Source of the DNA: Siphonodentalium dalli | Taxonomy: Eukaryota > Mollusca > Scaphopoda > Gadilida > Siphonodentaliidae | Direction: 5' to 3' | Length of the DNA stretch: 64,000 nt | Assembly: GCA_032622095.1 (NCBI GenBank) | Contig: CP136062.1 | Span: 156,482,875-156,546,874, forward strand | Part shown: positions 22,176-32,866 of the stretch, in pieces | How positions within the stretch are numbered: position 1 is the stretch's first letter | How the letters are laid out: each line of letters starts with the position of its first letter | Notes under the pieces: model-generated | What the model saw: only the letters and a program-made list of their open reading frames with translations | Told to the model about the DNA's origin: nothing | The model's database searches: none | Translations under genes and position numbers: made by a program

Positions 22176-23880
22176 TGGCGATTGCTCAAGCCGATGTTCT
22201 ATGTTTTCACGTTTACTACACATAGCGATTACGCAGACCAATGTTCTACATGTACGTTGTAATGTGTATTACATTATGTTGATTGTGTTCATGGTATACA
22301 TTGTCCCGAATGTCCTTAACCAGACACCACATGTAAGCGAAAAATAAATTTGTCGGATCGGAATAATGGACTTTGTCTCACTTACTCCCTATGCATGGAA
22401 ATTGCTTTAATAGGCATCAAACCAGTGACATTACATAACTACGGTCTTTACTTATTGTATACAAATTAATAGAAGTTCAGTAAAAATAACTATAATTTGA
22501 TTAAGTCTCTTTAATCCGTGTTATCGAAGAAAATATATCGTCAAATGTATAGCGTATTGGGGTACTATTACTTGTACAACCACTTATCTCACATATATCC
22601 TAGATTCGTTTCGTTTGCAACTGATGGTAAATTGTGTTCTTAGTATTTTGTTGAAAGGTAACTGATATGTATACTGTTGATACGTGCGGTTCCAGCTGGA
22701 ATATACGCACCCCTGATCAAGACTTAGTGGTCCTGCTAATGTGATGTGATGTGATGCTGGTGGTCTCTGCTGAATTGCTATAATGCGATTCGGGCGAACT
22801 GATGCTGTTAAGACAAAGTACCGTTATTTTTCAAATGTTGTCATTTTCTGGGTGTATGGCTAATACGAGCGGTTTGGAATAAGACCAGTGCATGTTTGGA
22901 ACATAACAAAACATAGACATTTTGAACAAATATAATAATGGCTGCTCTGGTGTTTGCAAAACGATGTGAATTGCCATCTTGCTATAGTCGATTTGCCACA
23001 ACTAGTACAACCAATATAAACATATCTCGCAATATATATGTGTTGGAATGTTTGATACACACAATGGCTTTTCATATTGCAGATTTTCCGAACGCCGCAC
23101 AAACGACAATTTTAGAACAAATAACGTACATGTTCTTAACAGCGTAAATTTGCCATGACAGCATCTTAGCAATTCAACAGGGCCCACCAGCATCGCATCA
23201 CATTGGCGGGACCAGTTGACCAGTTGTGATACTGTAATAGGATGAAACTTTAATGGTCTGACTGTATTTGTGTTCGAGGGTACGCCAATACATGGGATTC
23301 GTTAATCAAATAATTTATTATTGCGACAGTTCTTTAATCTTAGTGTTCGATATTCCGAGAGTTCGATACTTAAGAATTTACAGCGACGTGGACATGAATA
23401 ACAGTCGGGCCTCATCAACATAAAATAAATGTTCCCTGAGGCATCACCATGCGCAAAAGAATCCCACCGGTATCAAATTTAAACACCATACATACATTTG
23501 GGAACAGTCAATTAACACACGCGTATATATAATTGCGTAAATGATACACAAATATCCAAATGTTTGTCTTTGTCGTGTCTTATACATGTATGTTACAACA
23601 TATGTGACTTATTGGTGCTCTATATAAAGATTCACGTACATGCACGTGCGTGAGCGACACATACACGTGTAATAATTTAACGCGATGCTGAAACGGATGC
23701 CAGCTTCCGTATGTGAGGAAACTACATGCTATTCTGAAAGCTAGCGCGACCTACATGTATATTTACATATTCGCGACTTTCGGACTATCGAATAATCGTA
23801 ATATCTAACTATCTGACAAACGAACTGCCTAATTTTTTCGTCATTTGACAAATATACAACATTCATATTTGAGAATAAGT

Positions 23881-25142
23881 GGGACAGTTGAAGCACAGGT
23901 CCCCAGATCAAAGATTTACTCCACCCCCAATAATACTTAATCCCATAGAAATGTATTCAACTTGGCGGGGCCTAATTTTTATTTATTTTTTTCACTAAAA
24001 AAACAGGTTCAAAATAGAAAACAAATATTTTTGTTACATAAAGGCCTCATATATACGTAGACATATATTTTCTTACCCATCAATTTGATGTATCCCGTGT
24101 AAAAACATGGTCCAGAAAAACTCCTGTTATGAGCACAGGTCTGACGGAAACCGGCTGTTGAAATCCCTCGATCGAGATGGAGTCCGCTCAACTCGGTCAA
24201 AGAGCCGGATTTTGACCACACCGACTTGTGCTTCAAAAACGCACTAAACGGTAAGTAGAATATATATATTATACATAATTAGAAGCGGAATCACGGCATC
24301 ATATCTCTCGTATTTATTGAAATAATCAGTTTCATAAAACCGGAAGCAAATTTAAATTGTCCAAAACAAGCCATTTTGTAAGTAAGCTGATATGACGTAA
24401 CACTAATTTGTCATTGGCCCAATATAAATCAAATATATAACGAAGAAGTAATGTACATACGCTCTAAATATTTACGAAGTTATATTCTTGTCCATGTGTA
24501 TGTTTTCAAATCGGCATTCGTGTTAATTCAATCTTTATCTATTCTTTTCATTTTTTATAAATACATATTGTGTTGCATAGAATTATAAATAGTACTCACG
24601 GCAGACTCGCATAAAATGGCTGGTTTTGGAAAATTTATATTTGCTTCCGAATTCATGAATCTGATTTTTTTCAATAAATACGAGAGATACGATGACGTGA
24701 TGTGGCCAGATTGGTTTGGGTGTGTCAGTAATTAATTCCGCTTCTAATGATGTATAATATATATATTTTACTTAACGTTGAGAGTTTTTGAAGCGCAAGT
24801 CGGTGTAAAAATCCGACTCGCTGACCCAGTTTAGCGGGCACCATCTAGAACGAGTGATTTTAGCAGTCGGTTTGCTCCAGACCTGTGCTCATATCCGGAG
24901 TTTTTCTGAACCAATTTTACACGGCATACTTAAAATTGAAGAGTAATAAAATATCTTTCTACCTATATATGAAGCATTTATGTTGCTAACATTATTTTTG
25001 TGTGTTTTGAACCTGTTTGTGGACTTTGAAAAAGTTATAACAAATTAGGGCCGTCCGCGTTCGATACCTTTCTATTATAGGAAGAATATAGGGGCGGTGC
25101 ATTTTTGTTTTTGTTCTGGCGACCTGTGAGTTAAAGATGCCC
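23881..25142. repeat. 1.26-kb foldback palindrome (long inverted repeat), copy A
   Basis: Two imperfect arms of about 500 bases surround a ~200-base centre. Left-arm blocks reappear reverse-complemented in order on the right: AACAGGTTCAAAA at 24003 with TTTTGAACCTGTTT at 25005, GAGCACAGGTCTG near 24130 with CAGACCTGTGCTC near 24878, and CTCTCGTATTTATTGAA near 24308 with TTCAATAAATACGAGAG near 24672. Arms are roughly 75-80% complementary by eye. Likely a foldback or long-TIR non-autonomous element, adjacent to the Helitron 3' end. No transposase frame. Confidence 0.8.
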
Positions 25143-25357
25143 AAATTTGATAAAATACAAAATACACCTAATGTGACAAAATACACAAAATTTGACAAAA
25201 ACAAATCTTTGGCAACATAAGCATGGACGCTATCATAGACGATATTGGAATGTTTGCTAGACTGACCACAGTCAAACGTGCTAAAAAGTTGCTCTTTTGA
25301 AATTCGACATTTGGCCATCAATACTTCATAATGATAATGCAGGGTTCGTTGTGCCAT
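24992..25357 (-). other. 121-codon open frame beside Helitron 3' end, copy A (unrecognised)
   Basis: Minus-strand frame beginning MAQRTLHYHYEVLMAKC. Its first ~60 codons lie between the Helitron stop and the palindrome; the rest runs into the palindrome's right arm. The frame stays open (123 codons) in copy B despite indels. No domain recognised; chance is a serious alternative. Confidence 0.22.
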
Positions 25358-25459
25358 TCATTTTCGTGTATACAAACTGTGCATTTGAAGGTTGTTTGCT
25401 GTCAAACCGTCAGGGCATCTTTAAGTCATCGCTAGCAACGTTAGATGTCCTCACAAAAC

Positions 25460-26830
25460 CTAAGTATACACAATGATGCGAGTCTTTCCAGTAGGAGCGT
25501 GGACGAACAAAGTATGAGGAGTTCCAACTCTAGAACATCCTACATACAGTTGTCCATGCGAAAATTAAGACAGTTGTAAACAAACAACAAATACAGTTTG
25601 GCCTTGAGACTGATTAATTGAAATGGCATAGCTCAATTTTTGATTTTAGTTTCTTAAACCGAAACGGAATGTCAGATGGTATGGGGGTGTGCATGGCATA
25701 AACACATATTCTCCCTTACCACAGCCAGGCAGAATAGTAGCCACAATGACATGCGCCAATAGCTTAGTGACCACCAGCCGTGTTCCGTTGAAAATGTTGC
25801 GCAGACGCATGGTTTTGCTCCTGCTTTCAGCCAAATATTGTGAAGAGGAAGACATGGTGGCTCTAATAAATTAAATTATGTGCGATATGTGACAACCTCT
25901 GATGAATCTGTAACAACGTCAACTGATGTGTAGGAATGGGAGCTCCCGGGCATTTCATTAACACGTTTGTTGTTGATGCTGTTCAGTCACAGACATTGGC
26001 GCAATAAGTGCAAGTTTACATAGACAAGTAATGTTTTGATAGTGGTCGCGTAGGCTTGAGAATACACGTGAAACGGGGAAGGATCCACACACCATCATCG
26101 TCTAAAAACACTTTAGTTTCTCTAAGTTGTTGTAATGTTCGAGCGAACTGTGCGAAAGCTGGTTCCCATGGAGTTGTGCTCGCAGCGATTTATGGTTAAC
26201 ATGGTGCCGCAACGAAGAAGACTTCACGCAAGCCTGGTTCCGTCAGCTTTCGTCCCCCTGGTAATGACTGGTAAAGTTTGCCTAAAGTCACCAGACAACA
26301 TGACAGTGAGTCTCCCCATTTGTGGATTTGTATCCCGTACGTCTTTTAATGTTATGTCAATTGCCTCCAATGCTCTGGTATGTGCCACTGTGCATTCATC
26401 CCATACAATCATGTGTCACGTTCTGAAAAATTGCGCAAGTCCGGAAGTTTTGGAAATGTTGCAAACCGGAGCATCATTGGTGACCAAGTCCAAAGACAAC
26501 TTAAAGGCAGAATGAGCTGTGGCAGCATTACCCGACGAAGCACCATGTTCGTGACGAAGTTTCCCCAGTTCCAGCAGGTGCATCGTGAAAACATATTCCT
26601 CCAGTATGAGATTGCACTCGACCGATGGTGGAATATACTACCCTTTATTCGTGTAAAAGTTTTTTTTTCATTTTCATTAATGTATCCGACCAAAGAATCG
26701 ATGTCGTTGAATGTTTGCCGTAATATCTCGTTGTCAGAATGTTCAGCTCGGTTCAGTTTGATGCCGACCAAGCGTATGCAGTCCTTTTCCTCGCATAGCA
26801 ATAACCCTGTCTTCTATATATATTAATGCG
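25460..26830 (-). pseudogene. Helitron PIF1-like helicase pseudogene, copy A
   Basis: Minus-strand fragments: DNEILRQTFNDIDSLVGYI, then ASSGNAATAHSAFKLSLDL in a shifted frame, then the Walker B block IVWDECTVAHTRALEAIDIT with LSGDFRQTLPVI (26412-26224), then FNGTRLVVTKLLAHVIVATI, and the C-terminus to the stop at 25460. The Walker A loop is degraded to unrecognisable sequence and the frame breaks repeatedly. Counterpart in copy B: 62136-63510. Confidence 0.9.
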
Positions 26831-26999
26831 ACAATGAAGACCTCATCACTGTAGGCACTTTCCATGTCCGGGTATCTTAATTGAACCTGGTGTTTAAAAT
26901 CTTTTGAAAAATCATCCCGTTATTGGTATAGTATTAAAGGATCACAAACTTCACATGTTTTGAGGATAATTGCAGAGAATTCGGAGGCTTGTTGCTGAA

Positions 27000-28060
27000 T
27001 GCGATGCCGAAGCTTTCATTAAAGTTGCATCCCATTTGGTATCGTCTTCGAGCAGTTCGCGCTTAACGCATGCTTCTCGGTAAGTAGCGCATACGTCGCC
27101 ATCCTCAATCCGGAGATCTGCAAACGAAGTTGGACAACTGACTTCACGTAGGAGTAGTCTTTAAAAAAAACATGAATGTTGGTTGGGATGGACGGTGTGT
27201 ACTCCATAAAGCAGTATCAAGTCTAATATCAGCATGATTGTCTAGAGCACCTCAGTTTCTTCAAGTTCATCTGTTGTTACACCACGTGTAGTTGGGTGGT
27301 ATTGGGTTATAAAACAACGTTTGTGCAAAGGAATCTTCTTGACACAGTTGAAAGAAACCCGTCAGTATAGTATCTCACGGTGATATTGCTGCGTTATCGT
27401 TGGGTAGAATAAACGCGCTGACCATTTTCCAACTGGACAGCAAGTTGTTGGATGGCAGGATGTCGTTCGTGGATTGGAAATCCAGATATCCTCCACAAAG
27501 CTTCATTGCTGCTTATATATCGGCCCATCTGGTATTGGGTAACTTCATCGTGGACATCTTGCTGAAGTGCATGCATAGCAGGATCCGATGTTTTGTTGTC
27601 GCCTTCGAGCAATTCGCGCTTAACACATGTTTCTCGATAAGTAACACAGACGATGCCATCCACAGTCCGGTGATCTGCAAAAACGTGGGAGGTGGGACCC
27701 TTGACTTCATGTAGTAGTCTTAAAAGGAAACATTCATGTTGGCTGGAATGGACGGTGTATAATCTCCCTATAGCAGTGTCGTGTCTAATTAGAGCATTGT
27801 ATTCTACAACAGAACCTCGTTTTCTTCTATTCCATCTGTTGTTACGCTACGTGCAATAGGATTGTACCTGGTGATAAAACAACGTTTGTGCCAAGGAATC
27901 TTCCTGACACAGTGCTATTGCCTGCTTTGCAGCATTATCGGCGTTAAAATAAACCCGCTGACCATTTTCCAAATGGACAGCAAACTGTTAGATGCCATGA
28001 TGTTGTTAGTGGACTAAAATTTCAAATATCCCATAAACCTTCATTGTTGTGTATATATCT
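27000..28060 (-). repeat. ~567-bp internal tandem duplication in the Helitron
   Basis: The segment from RYISSNEALWRI through LENGQRVY to VCATYREACVKRELLE occurs twice in tandem. 27034 matches 27600 (CGAGCAGTTCGCGCTTAACGC-like), 27190 matches 27745 (GGACGGTGT) and 27414 matches 27970 (GCTGACCATTTTCCAA). At the join (about 27560) a downstream Helitron segment runs back into an upstream one (…LLEGDNKT… then YQMGRYISSNEALW). The two units are diverged, so the duplication is old. Confidence 0.8.
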
Positions 28061-29130
28061 GATTGCTTTTAAACCACCGTCTCCAGGTCTCCTTCGCATG
28101 TAAGAAGGATACTCATCCTCGGCTGTTTTAGTCTCCAGAATAAACGATTCGCGGTACTGTTTCTTGCACTTATTGTCTTTCATGCACGGTGATTTGTGTT
28201 TATTGGAATTGAATGGACCGTGTACCATTATTTTGTGTCTCGACAATGTCGAAGAGCCATCTGTCTGTTGCAGGATATGGAAGCTCTGCCGATATGATGG
28301 TTTCAAGCTGGTTGGATTGAATTTTGGTGATGAGCCAAATCAAAATATGCGCATGCGGCAACGAATTATATGGTGGACTTTTGGCACCGCACTGGTCCGG
28401 CAATTTGGGACTTTGTCATGAGGTCCATTACTTTCAGTACTAGGTGGATTGTCAGTGAGATAATGTCTGTGGACGTAAGTTTGACCAAGAAGAAGCTCAC
28501 ATTGTGTTTCCTTCCATTTTGAATTGCATGTGATTGTTATAAGTCGATCGGATCGGTCGTAATGCCGAACAAAGGTCATGGCATGAAATGACAGGCATAA
28601 AAGTCCATACAAGAGACGGTCTTTATATAGTTTCACCTGCCTGTGGAATTCCAAAGTGATAACCCTCTTCCCCATTCACAAACAACAGAGGATACAATAG
28701 GACATCATGCTATCTGTGTTTCGATGTTGCGTCTGAGATTATTATATCTGCATTTTAAAACAATATCCCTGGTTTCATATACACAACTAGTCACGATCAC
28801 AGCTACTTCGTTGCATTACGGTGCATTAAAACGGCGAGCATGCTCTCCAGATTGAACATTGTCAGCATCAATGACGACTTCTTGTTCTTGTCTATGTGCA
28901 CATTCCAAGGTGTACTTAGACCTTTGAACGCTATTGGTTGAATGTAGCATGTTCTGTAATTTCACAATGATATCAAATCGTGTTCCTTGGTTTCCGTTGT
29001 ATCTACTCTGCGTCTGGCTCTGAGGATCTCGCACAAAGTAAAGTTGTAGATATCGAGGTTGTTCGTCAGGCAGCGGCTGGAGGGATCCGAATATGTGGTA
29101 AACCTGCCCTTGGACTTTATATATAGGCAT
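28022..29130 (-). pseudogene. Helitron Rep (HUH endonuclease) pseudogene
   Basis: Fragments in several minus frames: VQGQVYHIFGSLQPLP, then LITITCNSKWKETQCELLLG, then LPHAHILIWL (28361-28332) with the two His of the HUH motif, then PYPATDRWLFDIVETQ and SPCMKDNKCKKQYRESFI up to RRRPGDGG. In intact Helitrons the KYxYKGxD block with the catalytic tyrosines follows. Here GDGG runs directly into RYIHNNEGLWDI, so the Tyr block is missing. Frameshifts occur between blocks. Confidence 0.88.
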
Positions 29131-29340
29131 ACACCCTCCTTCCCCGTTGATATTGGGTCCTATCGATGTTATCTGAACTGCGATATTATAGTTGAATGTT
29201 ATTCAGAAAATGTTTCGATTCGGGCGTGGTGCCCACCAGAAGACAAATCAAAGGCTCCGGTGGTTCTAGACGCATGGTTATTCTCATCGTTCAGATATGT
29301 ACCCCACATAATATATAATATAAAAAAACTGCTGTGTTGA

Positions 29341-29794
29341 GTGCCCCATGCTATTATAATTAAACTGTATAATTGAATAATGCGCATATCGTTCTACAGA
29401 GGTACATATACGCGGTTCGTTCTAGATGAAACTTCCGAGCCGAACACTGAAACAAACGCAAAAAAATGTATTGATGTCAATTTTGCCCATTTGTGGCCAA
29501 ATTATCCACCACATAATTAATTATGTTGTGCATCAGCGACACTTTTTAGAAACGTTTGTCTTATCTATTATGGTCTTAATCCAATTAACCGACACCAATT
29601 CCCGTTCAGTATATCATGTAGACGTCTACATATCAGTTTCTATGAAAATCGTTGAATTAGTTTTATCAATTGTGTTGCTCCTCGTCCGTGATATCAATTC
29701 CTGACCCAAAATGGAAGCCATCCGGAACATTTATGCTACGTCATTAGTGTTCGTATAGCACATATATCTACATATACGTTTGGGGACATCCAGG
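29341..29794. other. Unassigned stretch left of the inverted repeat
   Basis: AT-rich; a 92-codon plus frame (29426-29704) has no recognised domain. Nothing else supportable. Confidence 0.4.
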
Positions 29795-30180
29795 ATACAA
29801 ATGTGTTGTCAATCTTGGTGGTTCGCCCCATCATTGACTTCGGCGGTGGAACTTTTGCAACTTTAAATCATACCTTAAATTCCATGTACAATGGACATGA
29901 CTATATATAGGTTTGGTGGAAATCTAAATTGACATCAGCAAAGCATGTATCATGTTTGAGCTCTTTCACTGATGCACAACTGTGACATCGACTTTCTTAT
30001 CCTTAAACCAAACCATTAGACTCCCTATAATCGATTACAGAATATTTTTATTTATAAATGTGTGGTCTGTGTCATTTGGGGACCTTTAAACTACACCATT
30101 AATGCCACTATGATGGAGCTGGCTAACGACTCGTCAACTTAGCATTTCAATAACCCCCAAGGTTAATATGTGTTTGCCTG
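29795..30180 (-). repeat. Inverted, diverged copy of the 4832-5190 repeat
   Basis: On the minus strand it reads TAGGGAGTCTAATGGTTT...GTCGATGTCA...GTACATGGAATTTAAGGTATGATTTAAAGTTG, matching 4990-5150 in order. At its minus-strand 5' end, GGGTTATTGAAATGCTA matches 4877-4895. Confidence 0.65.
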
Positions 30181-30399
30181 GTATTAGCTTCATAATAATG
30201 TTGGTTAACTCCCTGGTCCCCATTTAGGAACTCTGTAAATTATGCCAGGGATGCATAACTTGTTTCGTTGTGGTCGATATTATTCCATGTATTGACAGCC
30301 ATAGTTTGTACGTTTCAGATGACATAGCATATTGTTTGTGTCGCCGGCGTCATCCCGGATTTGTGAACATCTGGCCACTTCCATAGCCGTCGATCGCAC

Positions 30400-30618
30400 A
30401 TGAGTAGTAGGTCCTCGGTCGATCGAGATTTGGGAGGCCGTCTGACCAAGTCAAGTAACGAAATGTCCTTTCTTTTTGTTGTAATTGAACTGTATATCAT
30501 ATTATTACTCATTTTACCTTGTGGGTCTGCAGTTGTATTCCGTTTTCCCGGATACTTAGTTTATATACTGTCTATTGCACGGAAGCGAGGAATATCGTCC
30601 AGAGAACTACGATGTTAG
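30400..30618 (+). other. Unrecognised open frame with one hydrophobic segment
   Basis: 72 codons from MSSRSSVDRDLGGRLTKSS followed by FLFVVIELYIILLLILP, which would form one membrane-spanning helix, then a basic stretch. Upstream codons stay open for about 12 more residues (…HSRRSH). It could be a fragment of a membrane-receptor exon or chance. No family assigned, and no duplicate is visible to test conservation. Confidence 0.2.
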
Positions 30619-30792
30619 GTATCAGTAAAATTTGGCGGATGGTCAATATTTCGTTTTTTTAGTTGCCAAATGAAAATAAAAGCAGATGATCGACAACTAT
30701 CCCAGCAGACACCTCGGACTACCCATCGAATTATGGTCGGGCCAAAGACTGGTACATAGCCGGAGCGGTGACCCGTTAGTCATTGCTTATAC

Positions 30793-32295
30793 CAGCCTCT
30801 TGGTACATCACCACAATGAGACAGGCGTTAGCAGTACACTGTTGAAACATTTATAAGTCATGAAGACGAAATTAACGGCACAACATACATGATAAACAGA
30901 ACACACAACTAGATACCAGAACAAAAAAATAACAGGTGGCAAAAATTTAATCTGAAACACTGTGAGTGTCGTGACTAGCCGATTGATTGAGCCGGATCAA
31001 CTCAACCACCCGTATTGAAGAGATGTAGAACCAAAGAGGACCATGAGCTAAGCCATTACCACAGGTCGATGTCTCACTTGACACGGCTGCCCTAGTATTC
31101 CCAGAACTCCTGCACCACACATCAAGGGATGCACCCCTCGGCAAAAGTGGACCACTTTAGGGTAAATCTTTACGGGATTCTTAATAAGTGAACCTATTCT
31201 ACCCGGGTCCATACGGGGATGATTTCTTTATTATGATCAATTGGCAGCAAGCAATACAAAAATAGTGGTATATGTGGAGACAAATAAGTGTTGATAGAGA
31301 TCACATGGTGAATATCCATGCACTCCCAATGGCGATTCCTCAATAAATCACCCGAATAGCTTAAAGTGAAATGGGTTTTGTATCAGATGCTGAAATGCGT
31401 CTACCATTATGTTAATTTGTCGGATTGCAATAGCTGTTCAACATAATTATAACAAGGCAATTTTGAAAGTCACATGTGAAACTAAAGACAAACTATGCAT
31501 AGATGTCTGAAATATCAGAGCTCATGGAACTATGTATGATATGACACTGATATGGACAGGAATGTCACCCCAATAGCCTCGGGTGGTATTCCGTTCTCGA
31601 TCGGGCGATACACATCCGCGTTGCACTCAAGCACTAGCGACAACTGTATACTGTACTTACATATTTGCCCAAACACGTCTCGTCTTGCTCTCGTTTCCAT
31701 CGATCACACCTACGCGACTATAGATATAAAGAACCATATTCGACATTGGTATGCGACTTATGCATGATGGCATATTAACGATGTATCCATCGGCGGCATG
31801 AATGTGGCAATAATTATTCCTCCAATACCCATCTTACAATTGGGTATACATAAGGACTTGATAAAGCATACTGAGGTGTGAGATGATAACATAAGAGTAT
31901 TTTAAGTCCTCTCCTCTAAGTTTTTCAGTCTTCTAGAACCAAGAGCGTTTGGTGGGAAGATTCCATTGCACGATATTTGAAAGTAGAAATAATTCATCAC
32001 ATTGCTCTTTTAAATTTTACAATTATTTTGTCCATTAACGTATATATATAATGAACTAACTTGTGTCCCTTCCCTGGTATGCAGTCAGCAACAACCTGCT
32101 AAACCGAGGGGTGATATACATGTGACATTGTCATCCGGTGTATGATGTACAGCTGAAATGCGGGCATATAACTATACTTCAGTAATGCAGAATATTAACT
32201 CACCAGTACAAGGTTACAGTCCCTTACACCCTATTTCCCAGAACAAATTACCAGTGGTGTACGCTTGAGGATGTTCTTGGGACGGAGACTCGTGA
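30793..32295 (+). repeat. Diverged third copy of the 1660-3245 block
   Basis: Begins CAGCCTCTTGGTAC and follows the 1660-3245 block through GCTAAGCCATTACCACAGGTCG, ATCAATTGGCAGCAAGCA, AATGGCGATTCCTCAATAAA and CAGTACAAGGTTAC, then loses similarity near 32295. It lacks the ORF1 zinc-knuckle part. It predates the 36.7-kb duplication. Confidence 0.8.
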
Positions 32296-32573
32296 TACGA
32301 GAATACCGATTTCTGGTTTCGCAGTAACGATACAGGTTATTTCTTTGATTGTTCATCATTCGCACGTTAGGTTGATTTTACAACTATTTATTTATATTAT
32401 TCTCACATTGTTTGATATCACACTGCCGTTATGGTACATTCATACGCTTGCAATGTTGCACTGAAAACTGCAGAAATGCCAGCTGTAAAATAGTCAAAAA
32501 CGGATTTTTTTGACAGTTGTCAACCAATAAGCTTTAACAATGATCATGTAGAACTGCGATTGTTTGCATGATT

Positions 32574-32866
32574 GCTGATTGATTGGTTTGGGTTTAATGT
32601 CACTTTCAGCAGCCAAGACCATAATACGACATTGCCAGTTTTAGTGGTGGATGAAATCCGCACATTTACGGCTAATCTAAACTCTCGTCGGCCATGTGCG
32701 GCAAACCACTGGCCATCGGCGAGTGATTGGCAACTCCACCAGATAACGATTTCAAGTTAGAATGTCCATGATGGAAATATCTGGATTTGAACCCTCATCG
32801 CCAGCGCTGGAGGGCGAGTCGGCTTGGAGTTGTACCCCTATCCGACTGAGCCATCGATACACCCGC
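32574..32866 (-). mobile_element. tRNA-derived SINE
   Basis: On the minus strand the head has a pol III A-box-like TGGCTCAGTCGG (plus 32842-32853) and a B-box GGGTTCAAATCC (plus 32784-32795). It is followed by a ~190-base body and a tail GTGACATTAAACCCAAACCAATC (plus 32580-32602). This layout matches tRNA-headed SINEs common in molluscs and other marine invertebrates. It is too degenerate to be a functional tRNA. Confidence 0.75.

Larger units (their letters stand above)
21085..23880. other. AT-rich intergenic stretch, copy A
   Basis: No gene recognised. It includes two diverged direct copies of a ~220-bp sequence (21640-21865 and 21960-22175) and a GTGAT pentamer run near 22740. Otherwise unassigned. 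Copy B counterpart is about 57755-60558. Confidence 0.5.
1..27323 (+). repeat. Copy A of ~36.68-kb tandem duplication
   Basis: This segment is collinear with 36679-64000 from first base to last. The offset is 36678 at base 1 and 36677 at the window end, so indels nearly cancel. Small offset changes mark copy-specific indels, for example a 23-bp repeat near 900, a 40-bp indel near 1404 and array indels near 19450 and 19985. Substitutions are sparse before ~6.1 kb and several-fold denser after it (hand comparison of sampled blocks). The unit probably begins left of the window, because base 1 lies inside the 3' end of a LINE that continues leftwards in the other copy. Confidence 0.97.
25460..29340 (-). 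mobile_element. Helitron relic (Rep/PIF1 helicase), copy A
   Basis: Rolling-circle transposon read right to left. The order is: Helitron-like N-terminal block (about 29130-28816), HUH endonuclease remnant (28675-28022), a linker duplicated internally (28060-27000), PIF1-type helicase (26830-25460). Multiple frameshifts and stops break every part, the catalytic-Tyr block appears deleted, and the Walker A motif is unrecognisable, so it is inactive. The C-terminus HGQLYVGCSRVGTPHTLFVH ends with a stop at 25462-25460. Helitron ends (5' TC, 3' CTRR hairpin) could not be located with confidence. The 5' part beyond 27323 is seen only once in the window. Confidence 0.9.

Noticed and set aside
26135-26826. 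Plus-strand open frames of 126 and 148 codons over the Helitron helicase
   Set aside because: Shadows of the minus-strand helicase blocks, which carry the recognisable DECT and LSGDFRQTLPV motifs.
32781-32866. Functional tRNA gene
   Set aside because: A- and B-box-like segments are present but the cloverleaf is poor and a SINE body and tail follow.
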